From positions 1 to 45,841 of the forward strand of contig JAJEAI010000153.1 in NCBI GenBank assembly GCA_022824205.1: DNA of 45,841 nt, read 5' to 3'. Both the position numbers and the translations under genes were made by a program. Below the pieces are notes generated by a model. The model made no database searches, was not told where the DNA came from, and saw nothing but the letters and a program-made list of their open reading frames with translations. The DNA comes from Candidatus Binatia bacterium. GTDB lineage: Bacteria; Desulfobacterota; Binatia; UBA9968; JAJDTQ01. Shown in pieces: positions 14,889-24,044 of the stretch (position 1 is the first letter of the stretch; each line of letters starts with the position of its first letter).

Positions 14889-16292
14889 TCAAGGTCTCCC
14901 GGTGACTCCCAAGGACAGGAAATAGTTCTTGATCGTTTCCTTGAACTCGGCGGGAATCTCCGCGGAGGACAACTCCGCCTCCACCTGCCGTTGATATTGC
15001 ACCACCACGGCCTCCTCCGTCACCGTGCCCTCGCCCGGACGCGCCTCTCCGCGGAAGCCGAACCCCCGGCTCGGCCCCTGCCCCAGGAGCCCTTGCAGAT
15101 GGGCACGCGCACGCGCCTGGAAGCCGGGGTCAATGCTCTCCTCCCCGCCCTTGCCGGGCTCGTCGCCCGGCTGCCGTCCGGCCGGCTGCGACTCGTCCAT
15201 CTCGCGCCTGGGACCGCCGGGCCGGGGTCCCTCGGCGAGGGATTCGCCCGGTGCATCTCCCGGCAACAGCTCGGTGAGGAACTGTTGCGTGGAAGCCATC
15301 TCGCGCCGGTCCTGTTCTTGCCGGGCCTCCCGCTCCACGCGGTCGAGGAACTCGCGAATCTCCTCCTCGCTCATCTCCGTGGAGTTCCCGGGCTGCCGGT
15401 CCAGGGATGAGAGACCCAGGGACTCCAGCATCTCGCTCCGGCTCTTGCCCCGGGGGGAACCGTCCATCTCCCGCGTCCTGGAGCGCTGGAGCTGCTCCCG
15501 CAGCTTCTCCAGGGCCGCGTCGGACAGCAACGGCCACTCCAGGCCCGCCTCGGTGGGCCACGAGCGGGTCATCTCCTCCAGCACCTCCACCATGGCCCCC
15601 ACCGCGGCCTCGATGCCGGACCTGTCGTCCGCGGGATCGTCGAGCTGCCTTTCCGCCATCTCGCGCAGCGCCTCGGCCATGCGCCGGCTCTCCGCCAAGT
15701 CCTGCTCGCGCGCCCGCTCCTCCAACTCCCGTGCGTGTTCCCCCAGCACCTCCGCCATGCGCGACGCGGCCGATACCGCCTCGGGAGCGCCCCCCGGCGG
15801 CAGCCAAAGCCCCGCCCCCGCCAGGAGCACCAGGAACGCGCCGGCCCAGGCGTGCCAGGACCGCCGGCGCGGGAGCAACGGCGGGAGGGCCACCCGTGCC
15901 AGCTTCTCGGCCGCTTCCTCCACCACCAGCTCTTCCTCCGGACGGCGGCCTCCTTCCGCCCGTTCGCGGGAACGGGACAGGATGTCCCACGCCGTCAGCA
16001 CCCGCTCCCTGAGCTCCAGGCGGTCGTCCACCCGCTTGAGCGAACCCAGGAACGCGCGTTCGCGCCAGGGGCGCAGCAGGAACACCGCCACGGCCGCGGC
16101 GGCGAAGACCGCCGGCGCAAGCCACAGCAGCGCGGCGTCCACCGCCATGAGCGCGCGCGCCGCCGCCAATGCCGCGGCCGCCAGCGCCGCGTAGAAGAGG
16201 CTCTCGCACAACAGGCGCTCGCGCCGCTTGCGCCGCTCCCACCGATGCAATTCGGCGAGCTTCTCGCGTAGCAGGGATTCGGGTTCGGTCAA
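14889..16292 (-). CDS. Membrane-anchored helical protein of the VWA operon (TTG start)
   Basis: A 467-residue protein. An N-terminal basic segment is followed by two hydrophobic helices (about 27-65), a cytoplasm-like stretch, another helix (AWAGAFLVLLAGAGLWLP), and then about 280 residues rich in Glu, Arg, Met and Gln that are predicted helical and partly coiled-coil. This plan resembles DUF4175-like proteins of MoxR/VWA clusters. The start is inferred to be TTG at 16292, because it forms a TTGA overlap with the upstream stop and opens with TEPESLLREKLAELHRWE. The frame continues open upstream, antisense-like, and has no better start. Role: probable structural partner of the VWA complex. Confidence 0.75.
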   Translation of the reverse strand: MTEPESLLREKLAELHRWERRKRRERLLCESLFYAALAAAALAAARALMAVDAALLWLAPAVFAAAAVAVFLLRPWRERAFLGSLKRVDDRLELRERVLTAWDILSRSRERAEGGRRPEEELVVEEAAEKLARVALPPLLPRRRSWHAWAGAFLVLLAGAGLWLPPGGAPEAVSAASRMAEVLGEHARELEERAREQDLAESRRMAEALREMAERQLDDPADDRSGIEAAVGAMVEVLEEMTRSWPTEAGLEWPLLSDAALEKLREQLQRSRTREMDGSPRGKSRSEMLESLGLSSLDRQPGNSTEMSEEEIREFLDRVEREARQEQDRREMASTQQFLTELLPGDAPGESLAEGPRPGGPRREMDESQPAGRQPGDEPGKGGEESIDPGFQARARAHLQGLLGQGPSRGFGFRGEARPGEGTVTEEAVVVQYQRQVEAELSSAEIPAEFKETIKNYFLSLGVTGRP

Positions 16293-17059
16293 TTGTAGCC
16301 TTTCTGCACCCGCCTGAGCCCCCAGGCCAGGAGCGCCAGCGCCGCCGCGAACACCACGCCCTGAAAGACCCAGTGAATCAGCGAGGGGGTCCACAGCACA
16401 CCCCAGCGCACTGGGGCCGCGGCCATCTCCAGCGTGCCGAGATGATAGAGCAGAAACGCCACCGGGTTCAACGTCTGGGCCCATGCACCGAAGGCGCCGG
16501 AGATCAGGAAGAAGCAGACGAAGATCCAGCGGATGAAGACCCGGCGGGTGTCCGCCTTGCGTTCCCAGAAGGCCAGCCCCACGAGGCCCCAGATGCCGTA
16601 GCCCACGGCGTAGAGGAACAGCATGGGCAACGTGGAGGCCATGTCCACCAGGGGAGCGCGCGCGATGGCGCCCGACCACGCCAGCAGCGGCGCGGCGATC
16701 AGCAGCAGGATCAGTGAATGAACCAGCAGGATGGACAGCAAGCCGCACGCCACCGCGGTGACGCTCAGCCGTTCCTCATCGAGCCAGTGGCGCAGCGGCG
16801 AGAAGCGCCAGGCCAGGAACTCCAGGCCGGCGAAGCGCAGGGTCAGGTAGACGATGAGCAGCAACGAGGCCACCGTGGAGAACTTGAACAGGAAAGCAGG
16901 GCCGATCCAGAAGCGGGCTTCCCCGGAGGGGAGCACCAGCGCCAGAAGCTGCAGCGCCCCGAGTATGACCAGATAGAAAAGATAGGTGAGGTAGGCCTGC
17001 CCGTCCACCCAGTACACCGCCACGGCCTCGCGAAACACCGGATTGGTCCAGGGCCTCAC
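16289..17059 (-). CDS. Multi-pass membrane protein of the VWA operon
   Basis: A 256-residue protein with six or seven hydrophobic segments (for example YLTYLFYLVILGALQLLAL, ALLL-type helices in the middle and VVFAAALALLAWGL at the end). It resembles membrane subunits found next to MoxR/VWA genes and some ABC-2-type permeases. No catalytic motif is visible. It starts with a four-base overlap (ATGA) with the upstream gene and ends with a TTGA overlap with the next, so the three are translationally linked. Confidence 0.75.
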   Translation of the reverse strand: MRPWTNPVFREAVAVYWVDGQAYLTYLFYLVILGALQLLALVLPSGEARFWIGPAFLFKFSTVASLLLIVYLTLRFAGLEFLAWRFSPLRHWLDEERLSVTAVACGLLSILLVHSLILLLIAAPLLAWSGAIARAPLVDMASTLPMLFLYAVGYGIWGLVGLAFWERKADTRRVFIRWIFVCFFLISGAFGAWAQTLNPVAFLLYHLGTLEMAAAPVRWGVLWTPSLIHWVFQGVVFAAALALLAWGLRRVQKGYN

Positions 17060-18918
17060 AGGTCCTCCTCCTCGGGTCCCACGGGAAGCGCGACGCGGAA
17101 GAGCTTGAAGTGGTGCGCCGAGACCCGCGCGTCGTCCACCTGGAGCACCGGTTCGTCGCCGCCGATCCAGCCGATGACGAAGGCCGCCTTGGGGTCGTCG
17201 GCCTCGTTGTCCGGGAACACCGAGTAGCGCAGCAGGAGCCGGCGCGCTTCGTCGTCGAAACTCACGTCGCGCGGCCGGCTCTCATCCCCCTCCTCCTCTT
17301 CGCCCTTGGACACCGCGGAAATCTCCCGCCGCAGCATCCCGCCGGGCGGCACGTCGCCGAGCTTGTATCCCTTTCCGCCCACCACGAGCCAGCACTCCGT
17401 GAACGGGCCGGAACCACGGTTGGCGATGCCGATCCGGTAGGTCTCCGCGGTGTGCTGCCAGTCGACGGCTACCGGCGACGTTTCCAGGGAACGCAGCTTG
17501 AACAGCGCGGAGTTCCACTCCGTGAGCGGAACGTGGACGCGGGCGTGGGGGCGCCCCTGCCGCAGCACGAGCGACGCCTCCGCGCCGTCGCCGGAGCCGG
17601 GCACGAGGTCGAACTGGTTCCACCCCTCCCTGAGGCTGAAGGAGAAGTCCTTGTGCCGGGTGGCGAACAGGCCCACGTTGGCGTGCACCGGCGCCAGGTC
17701 CGACCACGGACTGCCGTCCACCACGGTCGACGAGATCACGATGCCGTCGGGCACGTGGCCGCCCCGATCGAAGTACCAGTAGCCGCCCAGCACCGATGCC
17801 GCCACCAGACCCGCGGGCACCAGCGCGAGCCGGTAGCCGGCGGCCGCGCCGCTCTTCCAGTAGCGGAACCACAGCAACAGCGAGCCGATGTAGAGCACGA
17901 GCGCCAGCAGCAGGGTCAGCATCGGAGAGCGCAGGCTGGAGAAACCGAAGTCCTGGAGCAGGATGGTGAACACCTCCCGGTTCCACGCGCTCCACGGATC
18001 CGTGTCCCTGGCCGGCGGTTTCCCCAGCACCTCGCCGAACAGCGCCGGAAGGCCCGTCCAGTCGGACACGGGCGGGCGGCCCACGTCCAGCGCCAGGTAG
18101 ACCACGCGGCCGGCGCCGTGATCGCGCTGCACCAGGACCGGCGTGCCCCGTTCTTCCAGGAGCACCGTGCTGTCGGGATCCGCCACCGTATCCTGAACGA
18201 GGAGGTCCGTCAGCGTCCCGCCGAACCGCGCGGACAGCTCGGGCAACGCGTCCACGCGCTTCACCCCGCGCACCGTCACCGGGAGCAGCGGCGCGGTGGC
18301 GCGGTCGCGGTACAAGGCGAAGTGCGCCCCGCCCAGCACGGCGAGGGTTCCGCCCGACGTGAGCCAGCGTTCCAGCGCGGCGCGCTGGCGCCGGGACATG
18401 CCGCGCAGGGACTGCTCGTAGAGCATGATGCTCCAGACCCCGCCGTAGGCGCGGGCGTCCTCGGGCAGATCGCGCAAGGGAAGGGACACGACGGGCACGG
18501 GAGTCTCGTAGGGAAGGGGAATGGCCGGGGCGACGTTGCTCCGGGTGAGCAGCAACACCAGCGGCTGGCCGGTGAAGCGCCCCCGGAGCGTGACGGCGGT
18601 CTCATGACTCTGTCCGCCGCCCGTGAAGCGCAGCACCAGCGGCTGCGCCACCGTATCCGGGTCGACGGTGATGAACAGGACCTTGCGGGCGTGGGCGGAG
18701 AGAAAGAGGTCGCGCTGCTGGATGAAGGAGTAGGGTTCCATCCCGCGGGTGGGACCGCCGCGAGCCTCCGCCACCTCCAGCACGCCACGCACGGCCGCGC
18801 CGGAGTTCACCAGCTCGATGCGCACCGGCAAGGGTTGGCCCAAGCGGAAGATGCCGCCGAAGCCCGGCTCGGCATGGATCGAAACCTGCGCCGGCGCGGG
18901 GACGGCGAGGAGCAGCAC
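17056..18918 (-). CDS. Envelope protein with GATase-like domain and two membrane helices
   Basis: A 620-residue protein. A hydrophobic start (LLLAVPAPAQ) is followed by a beta-rich domain, a glutamine-amidotransferase-like segment (LERWLTSGGTLAVLGGAHF, about 183-200) and two helices at about 331-352 and 361-383, then a second beta-rich domain. The only usable start in frame is GTG at 18918. The codons upstream (DRIASVATFGAGIAALV) would make a better signal peptide but contain no ATG, GTG or TTG before the frame enters greA, so the true N-terminus is uncertain. Proteins of this kind accompany MoxR/DUF58 clusters. It ends in an ATGA overlap with the next gene. Confidence 0.75.
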   Translation of the reverse strand: MLLLAVPAPAQVSIHAEPGFGGIFRLGQPLPVRIELVNSGAAVRGVLEVAEARGGPTRGMEPYSFIQQRDLFLSAHARKVLFITVDPDTVAQPLVLRFTGGGQSHETAVTLRGRFTGQPLVLLLTRSNVAPAIPLPYETPVPVVSLPLRDLPEDARAYGGVWSIMLYEQSLRGMSRRQRAALERWLTSGGTLAVLGGAHFALYRDRATAPLLPVTVRGVKRVDALPELSARFGGTLTDLLVQDTVADPDSTVLLEERGTPVLVQRDHGAGRVVYLALDVGRPPVSDWTGLPALFGEVLGKPPARDTDPWSAWNREVFTILLQDFGFSSLRSPMLTLLLALVLYIGSLLLWFRYWKSGAAAGYRLALVPAGLVAASVLGGYWYFDRGGHVPDGIVISSTVVDGSPWSDLAPVHANVGLFATRHKDFSFSLREGWNQFDLVPGSGDGAEASLVLRQGRPHARVHVPLTEWNSALFKLRSLETSPVAVDWQHTAETYRIGIANRGSGPFTECWLVVGGKGYKLGDVPPGGMLRREISAVSKGEEEEGDESRPRDVSFDDEARRLLLRYSVFPDNEADDPKAAFVIGWIGGDEPVLQVDDARVSAHHFKLFRVALPVGPEEEDL

Positions 18919-18961
18919 AAGGGCCGCGATGCCGGCGCCGAAGGTTGCGACAGACGCGATC

Positions 18962-19450
18962 CTATCCGATGAAGGAGACGTCCAGGACCTCGAAGTTCCG
19001 TACGCCCGCGGGCGTACGGACTTCCACCAGGTCGCCCACGCGCCGTCCGATCAGCGACCGCGCCACCGGAGACCCCAGGGAGATCCTTCCCTCCTTGGGC
19101 TCGGACTCGTGCTCGCCCACGATCTGGTAGACGACGTCCTCGTCGGTGTCGTCGTCCACCAGCTTGACGGTGGCGCCGAACACGATCTTGTCGCCGGAAA
19201 GCTTGGAAATGTCGATCACCTGCGCGCGCGCGATCCTGTCCTCGAGCTCGCGAATCTGGACGTCGAGCAGGGACTGGCGGTCCTTGGCGGCGTGATACTC
19301 GGCGTTCTCCGACAGGTCGCCGTGGGCGCGGGCCTCCTCGATGTCGCGGACGTTCTTGGGGCGTTCAACGGACTTGAGGCGCTGGAGGTCCTCCAGCAAT
19401 TGTTGATGCCCACGCGCCGTCATGGGCACGGAGCCGTGGTCGTCTGCCAT
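18962..19450 (-). CDS. greA: Transcription elongation factor GreA
   Basis: A 162-residue GreA protein. The N-terminal coiled-coil carries the tip residues (EEARAHGDLSENAEYHAAK), and the C-terminal FKBP-like domain includes ISLGSPVARSLIGRRVGDLV followed by EVRTPAGV. GreA rescues backtracked RNA polymerase by stimulating transcript cleavage. The start at 19450 gives a nine-residue extension before MTARGHQQLLEDL, which is a possible alternative start. The end contains a 24-bp perfect palindrome (18997-19020). The gene lies upstream of the VWA operon on the same strand and may share its transcript. Confidence 0.96.
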   Translation of the reverse strand: MADDHGSVPMTARGHQQLLEDLQRLKSVERPKNVRDIEEARAHGDLSENAEYHAAKDRQSLLDVQIRELEDRIARAQVIDISKLSGDKIVFGATVKLVDDDTDEDVVYQIVGEHESEPKEGRISLGSPVARSLIGRRVGDLVEVRTPAGVRNFEVLDVSFIG

Positions 19451-19555
19451 CTGACTGCACCTCTGAAGAATGTTCCTCTGAGAAAATCTCTCTCCAAAAA
19501 GGCTCCGGGCGAGCCGAGGAACCTCCGCCCGCCCGTGGATATCAGCCAGTTGAGG

Positions 19556-19583
19556 ATTTTAACATCCGCCGACGAGAATACAA
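19556..19583 (-). promoter_or_regulatory. Candidate greA promoter
   Basis: On the minus strand, TTGTAT (19578-19583) and TAAAAT (19556-19561) are spaced by 16 bases, in the most AT-rich part of the gap before greA. This would give a leader of about 100 bases. It lies after the end of oppF, so greA and the VWA genes could be expressed apart from the Opp genes. Confidence 0.45.
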
Positions 19584-19638
19584 GGAATGGGTTCCGCGTG
19601 AAGCGCGGAGGCCATGCGCGGCTGGAACCGTCCCAACC

Positions 19639-20640
19639 TCAGGAAAGGCGCGGCGGGTTCGGCCAGGAGCGCTTGCCCGGTCCGAAGACGTGACAGGCGG
19701 TGCCGTGGCCGCCGTGGGCGAAGTCCAGCTCCGGTTCCACCTCGGTGCAGATCTGCTCCCGGTACGGGCAGCGCGGGTGAAAGTTGCAACCCGAGGGCGG
19801 GTTGACCGGGCTGGGCACGTCGCCCTCCAGCACCATGCGGTCCTTCTTGGGGTTGGGATCCGGCATGGGCACCGCGGACAGCAGTGCACGCGTGTAGGGA
19901 TGGCGCGCGTCCTTGTAGATGGCGTCGCTGGGAGCGATCTCCACCACCTTGCCCAGGTACATGATCGCCACCCGGTGGCTCACGTGCTCCACCACCCGGA
20001 GGTCGTGGGAGATGAAGAAGAAGGTGAGGCTCATGCTCTCCTGCAACTCCTGCAGGAGGTTGATGATCTGGGCCTGGATGGACACGTCCAGCGACGACAC
20101 CGGCTCATCGGCGACGATGAACTTGGGCGACACCGCCAGGGCCCGGGCGATGCCGATGCGCTGCCGCTGGCCGCCGCTGAACTCGTGCGGATAGCGGTCG
20201 TAGTGGTCCTCCCGGAGCCCCACCTTGTCGAGCAGCGCCATCACCTGTTCCCGGCGCCCGCTGCCGGAAGCCATCTTGTGGATCTTGAGCCCCTCGCCGA
20301 TGATCTCGCCCACGCGCATGCGCGGGTTCAGGGAGGCGTAGGGGTCCTGGAAGATGATCTGCATGCGCCGGCGCAACTCGCGCATCTCTGCGCTCGAGAC
20401 CCGCATGATGTCCTTGTTCTCGAACAGGATCTCGCCGTCGGTGGGCTCGATCAGGCGCAGGATCGTGCGCCCCAGCGTCGACTTGCCGCAGCCGGACTCT
20501 CCCACCACGCCGAGAGTCTCTCCCTCCTCCACCGTGAGGCTGACCCCGTCCACGGCCTTGACGTCGCCCTTGCGCCGGGAGAGCAGGCCCTCCGCCACCG
20601 GGAAATACTTCTTGAGGTTCCTGACTTCCAGCAAGCTCAT
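19639..20640 (-). CDS. Oligopeptide/dipeptide ABC transporter ATPase (OppF/DppF type)
   Basis: A 333-residue ATPase of the peptide-importer family. Walker A is GESGCGKST, the signature is [16 protein letters not shown], and Walker B leads into SSLDVS. The C-terminal oligo_HPY region includes [16 protein letters not shown] and a Cys-rich segment ([19 protein letters not shown]) typical of the family, which may hold an iron-sulphur cluster. It follows oppD after 44 bases. No permease or binding-protein gene is adjacent, so the pair must energise a transporter encoded elsewhere. Confidence 0.92.
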   Translation of the reverse strand: MSLLEVRNLKKYFPVAEGLLSRRKGDVKAVDGVSLTVEEGETLGVVGESGCGKSTLGRTILRLIEPTDGEILFENKDIMRVSSAEMRELRRRMQIIFQDPYASLNPRMRVGEIIGEGLKIHKMASGSGRREQVMALLDKVGLREDHYDRYPHEFSGGQRQRIGIARALAVSPKFIVADEPVSSLDVSIQAQIINLLQELQESMSLTFFFISHDLRVVEHVSHRVAIMYLGKVVEIAPSDAIYKDARHPYTRALLSAVPMPDPNPKKDRMVLEGDVPSPVNPPSGCNFHPRCPYREQICTEVEPELDFAHGGHGTACHVFGPGKRSWPNPPRLS

Positions 20641-20683
20641 GGGATTCCACGTCCTGTCGCGGGCAACGCACCGTTCCCCGGAA

Positions 20684-21646
<963 letters not shown>

Positions 21647-21698
21647 ATCGCGCAGCCGCCGCCCTCCCCCACCGGCCCAACCCGAACCGTAAGCGCGC

Positions 21699-21726
21699 AC
21701 TGTACCAAAAAACGGTGGGGGTGCAA
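21699..21726 (-). promoter_or_regulatory. Candidate promoter of the oppD-oppF pair
   Basis: On the minus strand, TTGCAC (21721-21726) and TACAGT (21699-21704) are spaced by 16 bases that include a run of six T. Transcription would start about 45 bases before the oppD ATG. It lies between the end of higA and oppD, making the Opp genes independent of the toxin-antitoxin promoter. Confidence 0.55.
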
Positions 21727-21764
21727 ACGACTTTGCGGCGTTCCGCGATCCCGGATCATACGCG

Positions 21765-22070
21765 CTATGCGTTCGCGCGGCGTTCGGCGGCGGCCCGGTC
21801 CCGGCGCGCCCGAGCAAGTTCGTAGCTCGCCTGCATCCGCATCCAATGCTCGGCGGTGCCCCAGCCGATGTCCTCCAGCGCCAGCGCCATGTTCGCGGAC
21901 ACCCCTGCCTTGCCGTTCAACAGGCGGGACAGGGTTCCGCGTTCACAACCCAGGTGCACTGCCGTCTCGGTTACGTTCCAGCCCGCCTCGTCCATGCTCT
22001 CGCGAACAAGCTCGCCCAGGTGTGGTGGGTTCTGCATCGGGCCGACGCGATCGTTTGCTATGTCGTTCAT
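21765..22070 (-). CDS. higA: HigA-family antitoxin (first HigBA pair)
   Basis: A 101-residue XRE-type DNA-binding protein with the HigA plan: [20 protein letters not shown], the helix-turn-helix ([20 protein letters not shown]), and the closing [17 protein letters not shown]. It neutralises the RelE-like toxin encoded 18 bases upstream and should repress their shared promoter. Toxin-before-antitoxin order is typical of higBA. The oppD promoter follows its stop. Confidence 0.9.
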   Translation of the reverse strand: MNDIANDRVGPMQNPPHLGELVRESMDEAGWNVTETAVHLGCERGTLSRLLNGKAGVSANMALALEDIGWGTAEHWMRMQASYELARARRDRAAAERRANA

Positions 22071-22088
22071 GGTCAGCGCTCCTTCAGG

Positions 22089-22361
22089 TCAGTGATAGTC
22101 GATCAGGTCCACGTCCACCGCCTCGCCGTCCTCGAAACGGAACACCACGCGCCAGTTGCCGGAGAGGCGAACGCTCCACTGGCCCGCACGGTCGCCCTTC
22201 CGGGGATGCAGCCGGAAGCCCGGCGCGTCTGCGCTGCCCGGATGCGTTGACTCTTGCAGCCGGAACAGGATGCGCCGGAGCCGTGGCACGAGACCGGCAG
22301 GCAGCCGCGTGGCATCGTCGTGCTCGTGCAGCGCCCGCAGTCCCTTGTGCCTGATCCTCAT
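22089..22361 (-). CDS. higB: HigB-family toxin, RelE-like (first HigBA pair)
   Basis: A 90-residue RelE/HigB-like mRNA interferase. It opens [20 protein letters not shown], contains the LRRILFRLQ helix, and ends with the strands [20 protein letters not shown] and VDLIDYH. The basic residues and the terminal tyrosine-histidine are typical of toxins that cut mRNA on the ribosome. The ATG at 22361 lies only five bases after a predicted -10 box, suggesting a leaderless message. It is paralogous to the toxin at 25239-25529. Confidence 0.88.
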   Translation of the reverse strand: MRIRHKGLRALHEHDDATRLPAGLVPRLRRILFRLQESTHPGSADAPGFRLHPRKGDRAGQWSVRLSGNWRVVFRFEDGEAVDVDLIDYH

Positions 22362-22366
22362 GATTC

Positions 22367-22395
22367 ACTGTAGCGCGCCGCGCTACACGCTGCAA
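22367..22395 (-). promoter_or_regulatory. higBA-1 promoter with palindromic operator
   Basis: On the minus strand, TTGCAG (22390-22395) and TACAGT (22367-22372) are spaced by 17 bases. The spacer and part of the -10 form a 9-1-9 perfect palindrome, TGTAGCGCG (22369-22377) and CGCGCTACA (22379-22387), the likely HigA operator. The -10 ends five bases before the higB ATG. Confidence 0.7.
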
Positions 22396-22519
22396 GCGTC
22401 AGCCGTGCCGTCATGAACGCTGAGCCGCGGTTGATTCTCACACCCCACGCAGCGCTGAGGCACTTCCGGTCGGTGCCCGCCATCGCGTGCGACGGCGGAC
22501 AGCATTGCCTGGCCGCCTT

Positions 22520-22855
22520 TCAGGTGAGCACGCGGAGCGCGGTCTCCGGCGCCTTGTCGAGCACCCGCAGCAGGGCGCGCGCCGCGCCGGTCGGGCAGCG
22601 CTTCCCCTGCTCCCAGTTGCGGATCGTCTCGTGCGGGACGTCGATGCGCCGCGCCAGCTCGGTCTGAGAGAGACCAAGTCGCCGGCGAACCCGGCGCGCG
22701 TATCGAGCCATGTCCTGCATGGCCTCTTCCTCGTCCTCCCGCTCCTGCAAGGCGATCTCCGCCTCGGTGGTGGCGTCTACCCTGGCGGGGTCGATCTTCC
22801 CCTCCGGCAGCGTGGACGGATCGTCGGGATCAATCCTGACGCGCGTTGTGCTCAT
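22520..22855 (-). CDS. BrnA-like / XRE-type antitoxin
   Basis: A 111-residue protein. An acidic N-terminal part (PSTLPEGKIDPARVDATTEA) leads into an XRE helix-turn-helix, RRRLGLSQTELARRIDVPHE followed by TIRNWEQGKRCPTGAARALL. The first half resembles BrnA-type antitoxins, while the DNA-binding half is XRE rather than ribbon-helix-helix. It overlaps the end of the BrnT-like toxin gene by 26 bases, confirming the pairing. The start is ATG at 22855; the long extension to 23206 in this frame is read through the toxin gene. It probably represses the promoter at 23118-23146. Confidence 0.85.
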   Translation of the reverse strand: MSTTRVRIDPDDPSTLPEGKIDPARVDATTEAEIALQEREDEEEAMQDMARYARRVRRRLGLSQTELARRIDVPHETIRNWEQGKRCPTGAARALLRVLDKAPETALRVLT

Positions 22856-23111
22856 AGTCCGCGACCTCCTTCCGGTTGGCCTTGCGGGCCGAAATGATGC
22901 GAACGACCGAACCCCGCACCGTGTAGACGACAACATACACGCGCCGGTCGACCGTGCCGAGCAGTCGGTAGCGGTCCTCGCCATAGTCCCGCCGGCGATC
23001 CTGCGCGACGATCCGGTGCGGATCGAGGAAGGCGCGGACGGCGTAGGCGAAGTCGAAGCCGCGACGCTCGAAGCAGGCACTGTTCTTGCCCCCGTCCTAT
23101 TCCAACTCCAC
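22830..23111 (-). pseudogene. BrnT-like toxin gene broken by an early amber codon
   Basis: One minus frame reads VELE, then TAG, then DGGKNSACFERRGFDFAYAV followed by RAFLDPHRIVAQDRR, GEDRYRLLGTV, VYVVVYTVRGSVVRIISARK and ANRKEVADYE. This is a full BrnT ribonuclease toxin (about 90 residues). The family usually begins ...FEWDE/DxxKN, so the TAG (23097-23099) stands exactly where Trp (TGG) is expected: a single-base nonsense change. No start codon after the TAG would give an intact toxin. Either the toxin is dead while the antitoxin survives, the base is a sequencing error, or the stop is suppressed. Confidence 0.75.
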
Positions 23112-23117
23112 ACCGAT

Positions 23118-23146
23118 ACCATAGGCCAATGGCCTACTCTGGTCAA
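23118..23146 (-). promoter_or_regulatory. brnTA promoter with palindrome in the spacer
   Basis: On the minus strand, TTGACC (23141-23146) and TATGGT (23118-23123) are spaced by exactly 17 bases. A 7-1-7 perfect palindrome (TAGGCCA A TGGCCTA, 23122-23136) fills most of the spacer and touches the -10, the expected place for an antitoxin operator. The -10 ends six bases before the GTG at 23111, again implying a leaderless message. Confidence 0.65.
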
Positions 23147-23390
23147 ACCTGCCGACCAGCAGGGCGCGTCCGGTTGCAGGGGCACAACCGAGACAATCGT
23201 GGTCACGTGGTGACAGGGCGATGAGGCCGTCCTGCGCAGGGCAGACTGGACGCGTCGGCAGACCGGCCACGGAGCCCGACTATAGAGACGGATAACGGCC
23301 CTGTCGGGTCCGAATCACCTGAAACTACTTAAAGGCAACGGTGATCACTGCGGTTAGCGCTACCCACGTGGTTCGTGGCACATTCGTGAC
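23147..23390. other. Intergenic region between brnTA and the Nmad genes
   Basis: No gene is recognised. It holds small perfect palindromes close to the Nmad2 start (GTGATCAC at 23341, CCACGTGG near 23369) that could be regulator sites. A TATAGA about 100 bases upstream of Nmad2 has no good -35 partner. The divergent layout means both operons could be controlled from here. Confidence 0.4.
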
Positions 23391-24044
23391 ATGCGTTTGT
23401 TCAGCTACAAGATGACCAGTGACTCCGGCTTTGCGCCGAATCCGTTTGGTCAGACCTTGACCCTCGCCACCTGCAAGCCGCAGATTCGCCTGCGCAAGTC
23501 GGTGGATGACTGGATTGCCGGTTTTTCTTCGCGGACGCTCGCCGGCCACGATGTGGGCTCGGAGCGCTTGATCTATCTCATGCACGTGGCCGAGAAGCCG
23601 CACATGCGAGACTATTTTTCCGACTCGCGTTTTCAGGACAAGGTCCCCGACATTTCCGCCAGAGGCCCGACGGCCAAGGCCGGTGACAACATCTATCGCC
23701 CCCAGCGACCAGACGCGTCCTCCTGGGCCGAATTCGAGCAGTTGCCGAACCTCAATCACTGGAGTCGTGACAGGCCGAACGAATTTCATCATCGGCAGGA
23801 TGTCTCTGGTCAATACGTACTGATAGCGGATGAGTTCTACTATTTCGGCGGCAGCGCCCTGGACCTGCCGCCCGAGTGTCGGCCGGAAATACCGCGTGGG
23901 CAGTCCGGCCACGGAAAGAATACTCCGTCGAAGCAGGCTCGGCGTTTCGTCGACTACATTCGCAGCAGATTTCAGCCCGGTCGTCACGGCGATCCGCACC
24001 GGTGGCCGAAGGTGTCCGACGATAAGGGCGGACGATGCGGTTGA
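23391..24044 (+). CDS. Nmad2-like protein (nucleotide modification associated domain 2)
   Basis: A 217-residue protein beginning MRLFSYKMTSDSGFAPNPFG, then LTLATCKPQIRLRKSVDDWI and AGFSS, the Nmad2 opening. Later conserved pieces are RLIYLMHVAEK, a YFSDSRFQDKVPD segment, GDNIYRP and VLIADEFYYFGGSALDLP. The Nmad families were predicted by comparative genomics to work with modified bases in DNA or nucleotides; biochemical function is not established. The ATG at 23391 lacks a strong ribosome site. The gene overlaps the following Nmad3-like gene by ten bases, so the two are made together. The pair is flanked on both sides by toxin-antitoxin loci, a typical defence-island setting. Confidence 0.8.
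   Translation: MRLFSYKMTSDSGFAPNPFGQTLTLATCKPQIRLRKSVDDWIAGFSSRTLAGHDVGSERLIYLMHVAEKPHMRDYFSDSRFQDKVPDISARGPTAKAGDNIYRPQRPDASSWAEFEQLPNLNHWSRDRPNEFHHRQDVSGQYVLIADEFYYFGGSALDLPPECRPEIPRGQSGHGKNTPSKQARRFVDYIRSRFQPGRHGDPHRWPKVSDDKGGRCG

Noticed and set aside
19584..19638. TCCGCG/CGCGGA stem after oppF as an intrinsic terminator
   Set aside because: The stem is short and is not followed by a T-run, so the claim is too weak to list as a feature.
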